Assembly: GCF_000720425.1 (NCBI RefSeq)
Contig: NZ_JOAJ01000003.1
Span: 124,001-188,000, forward strand
Direction: 5' to 3'
Source of the DNA: Nocardia rhamnosiphila NBRC 108938
GTDB taxonomy: Bacteria; Actinomycetota; Actinomycetes; Mycobacteriales; Mycobacteriaceae
Length of the DNA stretch: 64,000 nucleotides
The translations under genes were made by a program, and so were the position numbers. Positions 34,567 to 42,931 of the stretch are shown here, piece by piece. The notes below the pieces were generated by a model. That model made no database searches, was not told the origin of the DNA, and saw nothing but the letters and a program-made list of their open reading frames with translations. How positions within the stretch are numbered: position 1 is the stretch's first letter; each line of letters opens with the position of its first letter.

Positions 34567-36294
34567 GTGACCGTGGCAGGACAGGCAGGCGCCCCGGGCG
34601 CAGTGGCGTCGCGCGAGCAGCGCGCACTGAAACTGGTGCGGCGCGCCCTCGGGCTCGACGTCCCGCCCTCGGATCACACCATCGCGATTCTGCACAGCGA
34701 CGAATCCGAGGTCCCGGGGCTCGACCGCCGGGAGCGGGCCCAACTGGACCGGATCCGGCTGATGGGCGCCACCGGCACTGTGCTCATGGCGATCAGCGCC
34801 CTCGGTATCGGCGCGCAGCCGGTGCACCAGAATCCGACTTCGGGCATGCGGGTGCTGGGTATTTTCGCGCGGGCGCACACCGGATCACTGGCCATGTGCA
34901 TGGTCGGCACGGTGACCGTGGTGCTGGCATGGCTGCTGCTGGGGCGGTTCGCCGTCGGCGGGATCGGCGGTTCCCCGCGGCACCGGCTCACCCGGCGCCA
35001 GTTCGACCGGACACTGCTGCTGTGGATCATCCCGCTGTGCGTGGCGCCGCCGATGTTCAGCAACGACGTCTACTCCTATCTGGCGCAGAGCGAGATCGCC
35101 GCCCGCGGGATCGACCCGTATCAGGAGGGCCCCGTCGCCGGGCTCGGTATCGACAATGTGCTCACCAACAATGTCCCCAACATCTGGCGTGAGACACCCG
35201 CGCCCTACGGACCGCTCTTCCTGTGGATAGGCCATGGGATCGCCGAGCTCACCGGGGAGAACATTCTGGCCGGGGTCTGGGTGCACCGGCTGCTGGCCCT
35301 GGCCGGGGTGGCGCTGATCGTCTGGGCGCTGCCACGACTGTCCGTGCGCTGCGGGGTGGCGCCGGTGAGCGCACTGTGGCTGGGTGTCGCGAACCCGCTG
35401 GTGCTGTTCCACCTGATCGGCGGGGTGCACAACGACGCGCTCATGCTCGGCCTGATGCTGGCCGGCCTGGAGTTCATGCTGCGCGCGATCCACGGGGTCC
35501 CCGGAGACGGCGGGCCACCTCCGCTGGACGGCCGCGGCTGGACCCTGCTGGTGGGCGGCGCGGTCGTGATCAGCCTGTCGTCCTCGGTGAAGGTCACCTC
35601 GATCATCGCGCTGGGCTTCGCGGGAATGGCCCTGGCCCGCCGCTGGGGGCCGGCGCTGCGGCCGATCCTGGCCGCGGCCGGATTACTCGGCCTGATCGCG
35701 GTGGTGGTGACCGTGGTGATCAGCATGGCGAGCGGTCTCGGGTTCGGTTGGCTCTACACCCTGAACACGGCGAACGCGGTGCGCAGCTGGATGTCGCTGC
35801 CCACCGCCCTGGGCATCGTCACCGGATTCGGGGGCGTCCTGCTCGGCCTCGGCGACCACACCACCGCGCTGCTCAGCATCACCCGGCCCATCGCCGCCGT
35901 GGTGGCGGGTTTCATCACGGTGCGAATGCTGGTCGCCACCTGGACCGGACGCCTGCATCCGGTCGGCGCGCTCGGGGTCTCGCTGGGCGCGATCGTGCTG
36001 CTGTTCCCGGTCGTCCAACCCTGGTATCTGCTGTGGGCCATCGTGCCGATGGCGGCCTGGGCCACCCGGCCCGCGTTCCGCGGCCCGGCGATCGGCATCT
36101 CCGCGGTGGTCAGTGTGATCCTCATGCCGCGCGGCGCCGACCTCGAGGTGTTCCAGATCGTGGGATCGGCGGTGGCCACCGTGATCGTGTCGCTGCTGTT
36201 CATCGTGGTCACCCGGAACTCACTGCCCTGGCGGGCGCAGCAGGGGGTGTCGGCCCCGTCACAGCCGGCCGGGGCCTACGGTGGGACCTCGTGA
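34567..36294 (+). CDS. mptB: MptB-type alpha-1,6-mannosyltransferase (GT-C, polytopic)
   Basis: A 575-aa polytopic glycosyltransferase resembling M. tuberculosis Rv1459c and Corynebacterium MptB, which use polyprenyl-phosphomannose to start the alpha-1,6-mannan core of lipomannan/LAM. The GT-C catalytic loop is FSNDVYSYLAQSEIA; about a dozen hydrophobic segments follow. The location beside sufR matches M. tuberculosis. TAGTCT is 2 nt before GTG 34567 and 8 nt before GTG 34573, so the transcript may be leaderless with 34573 as the true start. It overlaps the ABC ATPase gene by 4 nt (GTGA). Confidence 0.85.
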   Translation: MTVAGQAGAPGAVASREQRALKLVRRALGLDVPPSDHTIAILHSDESEVPGLDRRERAQLDRIRLMGATGTVLMAISALGIGAQPVHQNPTSGMRVLGIFARAHTGSLAMCMVGTVTVVLAWLLLGRFAVGGIGGSPRHRLTRRQFDRTLLLWIIPLCVAPPMFSNDVYSYLAQSEIAARGIDPYQEGPVAGLGIDNVLTNNVPNIWRETPAPYGPLFLWIGHGIAELTGENILAGVWVHRLLALAGVALIVWALPRLSVRCGVAPVSALWLGVANPLVLFHLIGGVHNDALMLGLMLAGLEFMLRAIHGVPGDGGPPPLDGRGWTLLVGGAVVISLSSSVKVTSIIALGFAGMALARRWGPALRPILAAAGLLGLIAVVVTVVISMASGLGFGWLYTLNTANAVRSWMSLPTALGIVTGFGGVLLGLGDHTTALLSITRPIAAVVAGFITVRMLVATWTGRLHPVGALGVSLGAIVLLFPVVQPWYLLWAIVPMAAWATRPAFRGPAIGISAVVSVILMPRGADLEVFQIVGSAVATVIVSLLFIVVTRNSLPWRAQQGVSAPSQPAGAYGGTS

Positions 36295-37223
36295 CCGCTT
36301 CCCGGGTGCCCGCCGTACAGGTGGACCACGTCGCCAAACGCTACGGCGAGACGATCGCGGTGGACGGTATCGGTTTCACCATCGAACCCGCACAGGTTTT
36401 CGCCCTGCTCGGCCCGAACGGCGCCGGCAAAACCACCACGGTGGAGATGTGCGAGGGCTTCGTCCGCCCGGATTCGGGGCAGGTGCGGGTCCTGGGCCTG
36501 GACCCGATCGCCGATTCCGAGCGGCTGCGCCCGCGGATCGGAGTGATGTTGCAGGGCGGCGGCGCCTATCCGGGCGCACGTGCCGGAGAGATGCTGGATC
36601 TGGTCGCCTCCTATTCGGCGAACCCGCTGGACCCCGCGTGGCTGCTCGGCATGCTCGGCCTGGCCGACCACCGCCGCACCCCCTATCGCCGGCTCTCCGG
36701 TGGTCAGCAGCAGCGGCTCTCGCTGGCGTGCGCGCTGGTCGGCCGCCCGGAGATCGTCTTCCTCGACGAACCCACCGCGGGGATGGACGCACAGGCCCGG
36801 ATCCTGGTGTGGGAGTTGATCGACGCACTGCGGCGCGACGGTGTCAGCGTCCTGCTCACCACCCATCTCATGGACGAGGCCGAGGAACTGGCCGATCACC
36901 TGGTGATCATCGACCACGGGCGCATCGTCGCCTCCGGTACGCCGGCCGAGGTCACCGCGCACGGTGCTGCCGGACAGTTGCGTTTCGCCGCGCCACCGCA
37001 TCTGGACCTGGACCTGCTGCAGTCGGCGCTGCCGGAGGGATTCGCGCCGAAGGAGACCAGCCCCGGCTCGTATCTGGTGGAGGGCGAGATCAACCCGCAG
37101 GTGCTGGCCACGGTGACCGCCTGGTGCGCCCGGGTGGACGTGCTCGCGACCGATATCCGGATCGACCAGCGCCGGCTCGAGGACGTCTTCCTGGAACTGA
37201 CCGGACGGGACCTGCGCGCATGA
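36291..37223 (+). CDS. ABC transporter ATP-binding protein (Rv1458c-like)
   Basis: A 310-aa ATPase of the drug/multi-substrate exporter class. Walker A GPNGAGKTTTV, signature LSGGQQQRLSLACAL, Walker B IVFLDEPTAGMDAQ, and H-loop LLTTHLMDEAEE. A C-terminal extension of about 90 residues is typical of DrrA/CcmA-like ATPases. GTG 36291 overlaps the mptB stop. Together with the permease at 37356 it forms an exporter whose position beside mptB and ctaA is conserved in mycobacteria; the substrate is unknown. Confidence 0.92.
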   Translation: MTASRVPAVQVDHVAKRYGETIAVDGIGFTIEPAQVFALLGPNGAGKTTTVEMCEGFVRPDSGQVRVLGLDPIADSERLRPRIGVMLQGGGAYPGARAGEMLDLVASYSANPLDPAWLLGMLGLADHRRTPYRRLSGGQQQRLSLACALVGRPEIVFLDEPTAGMDAQARILVWELIDALRRDGVSVLLTTHLMDEAEELADHLVIIDHGRIVASGTPAEVTAHGAAGQLRFAAPPHLDLDLLQSALPEGFAPKETSPGSYLVEGEINPQVLATVTAWCARVDVLATDIRIDQRRLEDVFLELTGRDLRA

Positions 37224-37291
37224 GGCGATACCTCCGCCTTCGCTACGGCCTCCGCGGACCGCATCCATCAGCTTCGAGGGAGGCCTTGTGA
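37220..37291 (+). CDS. Mini-ORF 1 created by the tandem duplication (23 aa)
   Basis: ATG 37220 overlaps the ABC ATPase stop (ATGA), and the frame closes at TGA 37289-37291. That stop overlaps GTG 37288 of the second mini-ORF. The peptide is basic and starts MRRYLRLRYGLRGPHPSA. It is nearly identical to mini-ORF 2. Whether the peptide has a role or the frame only carries ribosomes to the permease is unknown. Confidence 0.35.
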   Translation: MRRYLRLRYGLRGPHPSASREAL

Positions 37292-37359
37292 TGCGATACC
37301 TCCGCCTTCGCTACGGCCTCCGCGGACCGCATCCATCAGCTTCGAGGGAGGCCTTGTGA
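37225..37359 (+). repeat. 67-bp perfect tandem direct repeat at the ATPase/permease junction
   Basis: Positions 37225-37291 are repeated exactly at 37293-37359 (67 identical bp, period 68). Each copy ends in GAGGGAGGCCTTGTGA, that is a Shine-Dalgarno, a GTG and a TGA in overlap. The duplication therefore copied the translation start region of the permease. Confidence 0.95.
37288..37359 (+). CDS. Mini-ORF 2 created by the tandem duplication (23 aa)
   Basis: GTG 37288 has GAGGGAGG 5 nt upstream (from the first repeat copy). The frame reads MMRYLRLRYGLRGPHPSA and a few more residues, closing at TGA 37357-37359. That stop overlaps the permease GTG at 37356. It would couple permease translation to the mini-ORF. 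Confidence 0.35.
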   Translation: MMRYLRLRYGLRGPHPSASREAL

Positions 37360-38147
37360 CCAAGCCGGAGCTGACGGCCAATCGGTTCGAGCCGGGTACT
37401 TTCGCGCCCGCGCCCCGGCCCGCGCCGCGGGTGGCCATGTTGCTCGCGCAGACCCGGCTCGATCTGGTGCTGTTGCTGCGCAACGGCGAACAGCTGCTGC
37501 TCACCATGTTCATTCCGGTGACGCTGCTGATCGGGCTGGCGCTGTTGCCCTTCGGCGACATGGGCCCGGACAAGATCGACAAGATCGTACCCGCGGTGAT
37601 GATGGTGGCGGTGATGTCGACCGCGTTCACGGGCCAGGCCATCGCCATCGGTTTCGACCGCCGCTACGGGGCGCTCAAGCGGCTGGGCGCCACTCCCCTG
37701 CCGCGCTGGGGGATCATCGCGGGTAAGAGCGGGGCGGTCCTGCTGGTGGTGATCCTGCAGGCGGTGCTGCTGGGCCTGATCGGGGTGGCGCTGGGCTGGC
37801 GGCCGACACCGCTGGGGTTGCTGCTGGGCGCGGTGCTGATCGCGCTGGGTACCGCCACATTCGCGGCGATGGGCCTGCTGCTCGGCGGCACGCTCAAGGC
37901 CGAAGTGGTGCTGGCGCTGGCGAATATCCTCTGGTTCGTCATGCTCGGTATCGCCAGCGTGGTCTTCGCCTCCGACGAACTGCCCACCGCGGTACACACC
38001 CTGGTGCGCCTGGTCCCTTCCGGTGCGCTGGCGGTCGCGCTGGAACACGCGCTGAGCGGCGGCGTCGACTGGCTGGGAGTGGGCGCGCTGATTGTCTGGG
38101 GTACCGGCGCGGCCCTGCTCGCGGCCCGCTGGTTCCGCTTCGAATGA
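37356..38147 (+). CDS. ABC-2 type transporter permease (Rv1457c-like)
   Basis: A 263-aa ABC-2 family integral membrane protein with about six hydrophobic segments (for example LLLTMFIPVTLLIGLALLPF, VVILQAVLLGLIGVALGW and LLGAVLIALGTATFAAMGLL). It partners the ATPase encoded just upstream as an exporter. GTG 37356 has GAGGGAGG 5 nt upstream. The start region has been duplicated (see the 67-bp repeat). The N-terminal 30 residues are soluble and Pro-rich. Confidence 0.9.
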   Translation: MTKPELTANRFEPGTFAPAPRPAPRVAMLLAQTRLDLVLLLRNGEQLLLTMFIPVTLLIGLALLPFGDMGPDKIDKIVPAVMMVAVMSTAFTGQAIAIGFDRRYGALKRLGATPLPRWGIIAGKSGAVLLVVILQAVLLGLIGVALGWRPTPLGLLLGAVLIALGTATFAAMGLLLGGTLKAEVVLALANILWFVMLGIASVVFASDELPTAVHTLVRLVPSGALAVALEHALSGGVDWLGVGALIVWGTGAALLAARWFRFE

Positions 38148-38212
38148 TCTTCCACGACACGTTGTAGTAGTCCGGGTGCGGGCCGGCGGTGGCCGCCCGC
38201 TACCATCGGAAC

Positions 38213-39187
38213 GTGCTGTATCGCGCATTCCTGCGACTCGTCGACCGGCTGCCGCTCCCCTCGCGGCGCACCCAGCTGCTGATCGCGCTGGCGGTGATCG
38301 CTTCCCAAGCCGGCATCGCCGTGACCGGCGCGATCGTCCGCGTCACCGCGTCGGGTCTGGGCTGCCCCACCTGGCCGCAGTGCTTCCCGGGAAGTTTCAC
38401 CCCGATCGGGGTCTCCGAAGTGGCCGTGCTCCATCAAGCGGTGGAGTTCGGCAACCGCATGCTCACCTTCGCGGTGACACTGTGCGCGGCACTCATCGTT
38501 CTCGCGGTCACCCGGGCCCGGCGGCGGCGGGAAGTTCTCGTCTACGCCTGGCTCATGCCCGCCGGCACCGTCGTACAGGCGATCATCGGCGGTATCACGG
38601 TGCTGTCCGGGCTGCTGTGGTGGACCGTCGCGCTGCACCTGCTCGCATCCATGCTCATGGTGTGGGTGGCCTCGGTGATGTACGCGAAGATCGCCTCCCC
38701 CGACGACGGTGTCGACACCGTCCGTGCGCCCGCGCCCCTGCGCTGGTTGACCGCACTGAGCGGAATCGCCCTGGCCGGGGTGCTGATCGCGGGCACACTG
38801 GTGACCGGCGCCGGCCCGCATGCCGGCGACAAGAGCATCGAACGCCCGGTGGCCCGGCTCGAGGTGGAGATCGTGACGCTGGTGCATCTGCATTCGCAGC
38901 TGCTGATCGGCTACCTCGCGCTGCTGATCGGTCTCGCCTTCGGACTCTTCGCGACCGGTATCACCAAGCCGGTGCGCGACCGCCTGTTCGTTCTGCTCGG
39001 GCTGGTGCTCGCGCAGTCGATGGTCGGCATCGTCCAGTACTTCACCGACGTCCCGGCGGCGCTGGTCGCGATCCATGTCGGTGGCGCGGCCCTGTGCACC
39101 GCCGCGACCGCCGCGCTGTGGGCGTCCCTGCGTACCCGGGAACCCCTACCCGCCCCGGTCGTGGAACCGAGCGCCCAGCCGGCCTGA
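38213..39187 (+). CDS. ctaA: Heme A synthase CtaA
   Basis: A 324-aa eight-helix COX15/CtaA protein that oxidises heme O to heme A for cytochrome aa3 oxidase. The heme-ligand histidines lie in EVAVLHQAVEFGNRM, VALHLLASML, LVHLHSQLLIGY and LVAIHVGGA. Extracellular-loop cysteines are in GCPTWPQCFPGSF. GTG 38213 was chosen: TACCAT at 38201-38206 is a good -10 exactly placed for a leaderless start. GTG 38189 is an in-frame alternative. The heme O synthase gene ctaB is 5 kb downstream on the other strand. Confidence 0.93.
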   Translation: MLYRAFLRLVDRLPLPSRRTQLLIALAVIASQAGIAVTGAIVRVTASGLGCPTWPQCFPGSFTPIGVSEVAVLHQAVEFGNRMLTFAVTLCAALIVLAVTRARRRREVLVYAWLMPAGTVVQAIIGGITVLSGLLWWTVALHLLASMLMVWVASVMYAKIASPDDGVDTVRAPAPLRWLTALSGIALAGVLIAGTLVTGAGPHAGDKSIERPVARLEVEIVTLVHLHSQLLIGYLALLIGLAFGLFATGITKPVRDRLFVLLGLVLAQSMVGIVQYFTDVPAALVAIHVGGAALCTAATAALWASLRTREPLPAPVVEPSAQPA

Positions 39188-39386
39188 GGCGACCGCGCCG
39201 GAAGGTCGGCCGGACTCGCCTGAGCTCGGTCACCGGTCGCGTCGTTCGGCCGTGCGGATTCCCCGACCCCGCCGAGCCACTGCGGGCGGCTCGCATCCGT
39301 GATCACCGAACAGTCCGGCCGCCACGGATACACGTGACTACCCGGCTCGCGACGCCTCCCCGAACGGGCATCGCCGCCGGGCCGCC

Positions 39387-40619
39387 TCAGGTCGCGCTCG
39401 GCCCGTTCTGGTAGCTGCGCGCCACCAGCGCCGAAGTCAGATACCACAGACCCGTGGGGATCGCCGGATCGAATCCGGTGAGCATCCGGACCCGTTTGAG
39501 CCGGTAGTCGAGCGTATTGGTGTGCATATGCATCAGCCGGGCGGTGCGCTGCCGATTGAAATTGTTGGCGATGTGCTGGCGCAGCGTTTCCAGCAGTTCG
39601 GGATGTTCGTCGAGCGGATCGAGGATGGCGCTCAGGTGCTCGCGGGCCGGGCCCGGCCGGGTGATCTGGAATTCCAGGGCCAGATCGGTGAACCGGTGCA
39701 GACCGCCGCCGTCGGTGATGCGCTGCACGGTGTCGAGGAGTTCATGAGCGCGGTCGGTGGCATCGGGGATCTCGGCGGTGGCCGCGGTGACGACGGTGCC
39801 CGTGACGGGCACCTGCGCCGCCTGCGCCAGGCGCGCGATCAACTCGTCCAAGGTGTCCTCGGGGAAAGCGTCCGCGGGCAACAGCACCGTGCCGCCGTCG
39901 ATACTGAGCAGCGACAGCGCCTTCTCCCCGCAACTGCGGGCGAGCTCGGCCTGGACGCGGCGCAGTTTGCGCCGGGCGACGATCCGGCCGTCGACCTGCG
40001 GCGCGGATTCGTCCGGATGCGGCGCCAGCGCCAACGCCAGCACCTGGTACGCCTCGGCGATCTCGATCCCGCATTCCCGGGCCATGGTGGCGGTACTGTG
40101 CCCACCGAGCAGCGCGGAGGTCAGCGTGTGCACCGCGGTGTGGTGTTCGGAGACCACCCCCCGGTATTCGCCGACATAGGCCAGCGCCACCTCCGAGGTG
40201 ATCGTGTCCAGGATTTCCAGCATCCGGCGGGCGGTGTCGACCAGGGTCGCCGAATCGGCCGGCCCCGCGGTGACCATGATGCGATCGAATCCGAGTTTGA
40301 AACCCTCGTGGATGGCATGGTTGATCGTGTCGATCGGGATGCCCTCGCGAGCCCATTCGGCGGCGGCTTCCCGGACCTGTTCGATCTTTTCCGGCAGCTC
40401 GCGGCCATCGAGCCGGCTCACCGTGAGTTCCAGGCAGAGCCGGGTGACCGCGGTGACATCGCCCTGGAGCGCGTCGCCCGGAAGGGTCCCGCAGGGCGCC
40501 ACGTGTTCGACGAAATGACCGACCATCTGACGCGACAGGGTCGATACGTCCCGCAGGTGGTTCGAGATCGGACGGCCGGACACCGTGAGTCTGGAACGGG
40601 TCGGACTGCTGACCGTCAT
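39387..40619 (-). CDS. PucR/CdaR-type transcriptional regulator (Rv1453-like)
   Basis: A 410-aa regulator with a C-terminal PucR-type helix-turn-helix (about 345-400: LLETLRQHIANNFNRQRTAR, then TNTLDYRLKRVRMLTGFDP) and an N-terminal helical RsbRD-like domain with a GGDEF-like central region. It occupies the position of Rv1453 in M. tuberculosis. ATG 40619 has GAAGGAG upstream. The target is unknown; neighbouring qor or its own promoter is plausible. Confidence 0.87.
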   Translation of the reverse strand: MTVSSPTRSRLTVSGRPISNHLRDVSTLSRQMVGHFVEHVAPCGTLPGDALQGDVTAVTRLCLELTVSRLDGRELPEKIEQVREAAAEWAREGIPIDTINHAIHEGFKLGFDRIMVTAGPADSATLVDTARRMLEILDTITSEVALAYVGEYRGVVSEHHTAVHTLTSALLGGHSTATMARECGIEIAEAYQVLALALAPHPDESAPQVDGRIVARRKLRRVQAELARSCGEKALSLLSIDGGTVLLPADAFPEDTLDELIARLAQAAQVPVTGTVVTAATAEIPDATDRAHELLDTVQRITDGGGLHRFTDLALEFQITRPGPAREHLSAILDPLDEHPELLETLRQHIANNFNRQRTARLMHMHTNTLDYRLKRVRMLTGFDPAIPTGLWYLTSALVARSYQNGPSAT

Positions 40620-40736
40620 ATCGGCTCCTTCTACCCCGGGGCTGACGCTCGAGGCACTAACGGTAGCGCGAACCGGTTACTCGTCAGTAGTTTTTGATCG
40701 GGAAACTGTTCGAGCTACCTGCGGCCCGGGCGCGCG

Positions 40737-40756
40737 ACCTGTGAGCACCCACAGGT
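40737..40756. terminator. 7-bp hairpin just after the Rv1455-like stop
   Basis: ACCTGTG and CACAGGT flank AGCACC. On the minus strand it begins 1 nt after the stop of the small conserved gene and precedes the PucR-type gene, so a terminator is likely. An operator for the PucR-type regulator, which starts 118 nt further on, is the alternative. Confidence 0.5.
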
Positions 40757-40757
40757 G

Positions 40758-41108
40758 TCAGTTCTCGTTGCGAGCCTTCGGAAATCGTGTCTGACCGGCG
40801 ACCCAGCCGGCCATCTTCGCCCAGTGACCGGTCCGCGGCGTGGTACGTGCCACCAGATCGCGTTCCCAGCCCTCGGCGGCGGTGAGCCCATCCACCGCGT
40901 CGATCACAGCCTGCGCGGTGGCGGTATCGGCGACCATCCGATCTCCGAGAACACCGTCGGAACCGACCAGGGTGAGCCGCACACCCCGGCGGCCCACCGG
41001 CTGCGGCACGGCCTCGGCCGAACCCCCGTGCGCGGCGACGAACTTACGCACCGACTCGACGATCTCCCGGGGAGCGGCGACGGTGGCGGTAACGGAATCT
41101 GCACTCAT
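40758..41108 (-). CDS. Small conserved actinobacterial protein (Rv1455-like)
   Basis: A 116-aa protein with an N-terminal beta/alpha domain (TATVAAPREIVESVRKFVAA) and a C-terminal basic tail with GHWAKMAGWVAG. It lies between the PucR-type regulator and divergent qor, as Rv1455 does in M. tuberculosis, so I treat it as that conserved hypothetical. ATG 41108 (MSADSVTATV) is the natural start. No function known. Confidence 0.72.
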   Translation of the reverse strand: MSADSVTATVAAPREIVESVRKFVAAHGGSAEAVPQPVGRRGVRLTLVGSDGVLGDRMVADTATAQAVIDAVDGLTAAEGWERDLVARTTPRTGHWAKMAGWVAGQTRFPKARNEN

Positions 41109-41245
41109 GGCGAGGAGTTTACCGGCGAGTAGGTCGGCGCCGCCGGACCCGGTCCGAACCACCCGGTCGCCACGGCGGCGGCCTTCGGCACCGCCGCGGC
41201 GGACCCCTGTTTTCCGGGTGCGGGCACCGGTGTAGAACTGGACCC

Positions 41246-42211
41246 ATGCGCGCGATCCAGGTAGACCGGCACGGCGGTCCGGAAGTGCTGACCCTCGCCG
41301 AGGTTCCCGATCCGGAGCCCGGGCCGAATCAGCTACTGGTCGATATCGATGCCGTCGGCGTCAATTTCATCGATACCTATTTCCGCACCGGTACCTATCC
41401 GCGCCCGGTGCCCTACATTCCGGGTTCCGAGGGCACCGGAGTGGTGGCCGAAATCGGCTCCGACGTCACCGAATTCGCGGTCGGCGACCGGGTGGCGTGG
41501 GCGGCGGGGCCGAGCAGCTACGCCCCGCGCGCGGTGGTGGACGAGGCGGTCGCGGTCGCGGTACCCGGCGATATCGATCCGGCGGTGGCGGCCTCGGCCC
41601 TGCTGCAGGGTATGACGGCGCACTATCTGATCGAATCGGTCTACCGCCCTGAACCGGGCGAGACGATCCTGGTGCACGCGGGCGCCGGCGGGGTCGGGCT
41701 GCTGCTCACCCAGCTGGCCGTGGCGCGCGATATCCGGGTGATCACCACGGTGTCCACCGACGAGAAGGAGGCCCTGTCGCGCGGCGCCGGCGCCTGGGAG
41801 GTGCTGCGCTACGGCGACGATCTCGCCGAGCGGGTCCGTGAACTGACCGGCGGCGAGGGTGTCGCGGCGGTCTACGACGGCGTGGGCGCGGCCACCTTCG
41901 ACGCCAGCCTCGCCGCGCTGCGGGTCCGCGGCACGCTGGCACTGTTCGGCGCGGCCAGCGGCCCGGTCCCGCCGGTCGATCTGCAACGGCTCAACGCGGC
42001 CGGGTCGGTATTCGTGACCCGCCCCAATATCGCCCACTACACCCGCGATCGCGCCGAGCTGGACTGGCGGGCCGGCGATATCTTCGAGGCCGTCGCCGAC
42101 GGCTCGCTCACCGTCCGCGTCGGCGCCACCTATCCGCTGGCCGAGGCCGAACAGGCGCATCGCGATCTGGAGAGCCGTAAGACCACCGGCTCGATCGTGC
42201 TGCTGCCCTGA
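41246..42211 (+). CDS. qor: NADPH:quinone oxidoreductase (zinc-independent MDR family)
   Basis: A 321-aa quinone oxidoreductase of the medium-chain dehydrogenase family. The catalytic domain has AVGVNFIDTYFRTGTYPRP, the NADPH domain ILVHAGAGGVGLLLTQLA, and the expected zinc ligands are absent. Position matches Rv1454c. TAGAAC at 41233-41238 lies 7 nt before ATG 41246, so the message is probably leaderless. Likely role: one-electron-safe reduction of quinones. Confidence 0.92.
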   Translation: MRAIQVDRHGGPEVLTLAEVPDPEPGPNQLLVDIDAVGVNFIDTYFRTGTYPRPVPYIPGSEGTGVVAEIGSDVTEFAVGDRVAWAAGPSSYAPRAVVDEAVAVAVPGDIDPAVAASALLQGMTAHYLIESVYRPEPGETILVHAGAGGVGLLLTQLAVARDIRVITTVSTDEKEALSRGAGAWEVLRYGDDLAERVRELTGGEGVAAVYDGVGAATFDASLAALRVRGTLALFGAASGPVPPVDLQRLNAAGSVFVTRPNIAHYTRDRAELDWRAGDIFEAVADGSLTVRVGATYPLAEAEQAHRDLESRKTTGSIVLLP

Positions 42212-42232
42212 TCCGTTCGACCGGGCGCGGTC

Positions 42233-42835
42233 TCAGTAGTCGCGCCCGGTCAAGCCGCGATAGACGAAGCGCGTCAGGCTTGCCACGGCTTCGTCGTCCG
42301 CGATCTGCACCGCGCCGTCCTCGACCCCGGCCGCGATGGCCTGGACGAGATAGAACATCATCGCCAGACTGGTGTCGACCGTGCCGGGCAGCGTCATCCC
42401 CTGCGCCATCAGACCGTCCAGATGGTCGGCGATATCCCGGCGCTGTTCCGCGCCGAATTGCGCTATCTCGCGGGCGAATTCCTCGTTGACAAGGGCAGCC
42501 TGCCCCATCGCCCGCATGATCACGGCGTGCTCGCGGGCGAAGTGCCAGAAGCCGGCGATATGGAACCGGACGGCGTCGGGGTCGCTGAAATCCGGATTGT
42601 GCTCGGCCTGCCCGGCCTGTTCGTCCCCGGCCTCCCCCAGATCGGCGAGCAGCGCCCGGAGCAGTTCTTCTTTGCTCGCGAAATGGTTGTAGAACGACCC
42701 CGCCGACCGGCCTGCCGCCGCCGTGATGTCGGTGATCTTGGTGTTCAGATAGCCGCGCTCCGCGAAGACCCGCCGCGCGGCCGCCTTGAGCGCCAGCTCT
42801 GTTTCTTCCGCCCGTTCGCGCCGGCTCGATCCCAC
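42233..42835 (-). CDS. TetR-family repressor of the adjacent FAD monooxygenase
   Basis: A 200-aa TetR regulator with helix-turn-helix at about residues 8-55 (LALKAAARRVFAERGYLNTK, then AAGRSAGSFYNHFASKEELL). GTG 42835 was chosen since AGGAGG lies 8 nt upstream; the codon at 42844 falls inside that Shine-Dalgarno. It is divergent from the monooxygenase, and tandem operators lie between them. The pair interrupts the gene order otherwise shared with M. tuberculosis between qor and ctaB, which suggests acquisition. Confidence 0.88.
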   Translation of the reverse strand: MGSSRRERAEETELALKAAARRVFAERGYLNTKITDITAAAGRSAGSFYNHFASKEELLRALLADLGEAGDEQAGQAEHNPDFSDPDAVRFHIAGFWHFAREHAVIMRAMGQAALVNEEFAREIAQFGAEQRRDIADHLDGLMAQGMTLPGTVDTSLAMMFYLVQAIAAGVEDGAVQIADDEAVASLTRFVYRGLTGRDY

Positions 42836-42877
42836 CGACCTCACCTCCTTGACACGGCAACCTACCAACCTCAATAC

Positions 42878-42891
42878 TGAATGTAGATTCA
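42878..42891. promoter_or_regulatory. TetR operator O1
   Basis: TGAAT-GTAG-ATTCA, a perfect 5-4-5 inverted repeat in an AT-rich island between the TetR gene and the monooxygenase. One nucleotide separates it from O2, giving a 15-bp period so that both sites lie near the same face. Confidence 0.75.
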
Positions 42892-42892
42892 C

Positions 42893-42906
42893 TGAATCTA
42901 AATTCA
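42893..42906. promoter_or_regulatory. TetR operator O2
   Basis: TGAAT-CTAA-ATTCA, the second copy of the same 14-bp operator, 26 nt upstream of the monooxygenase ATG. Flanking ACT trinucleotides are also repeated, so the unit ACTGAATNTANATTC occurs twice. Confidence 0.75.
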
Positions 42907-42931
42907 CTCAACTTGTCGATCAGGAGCTCTC

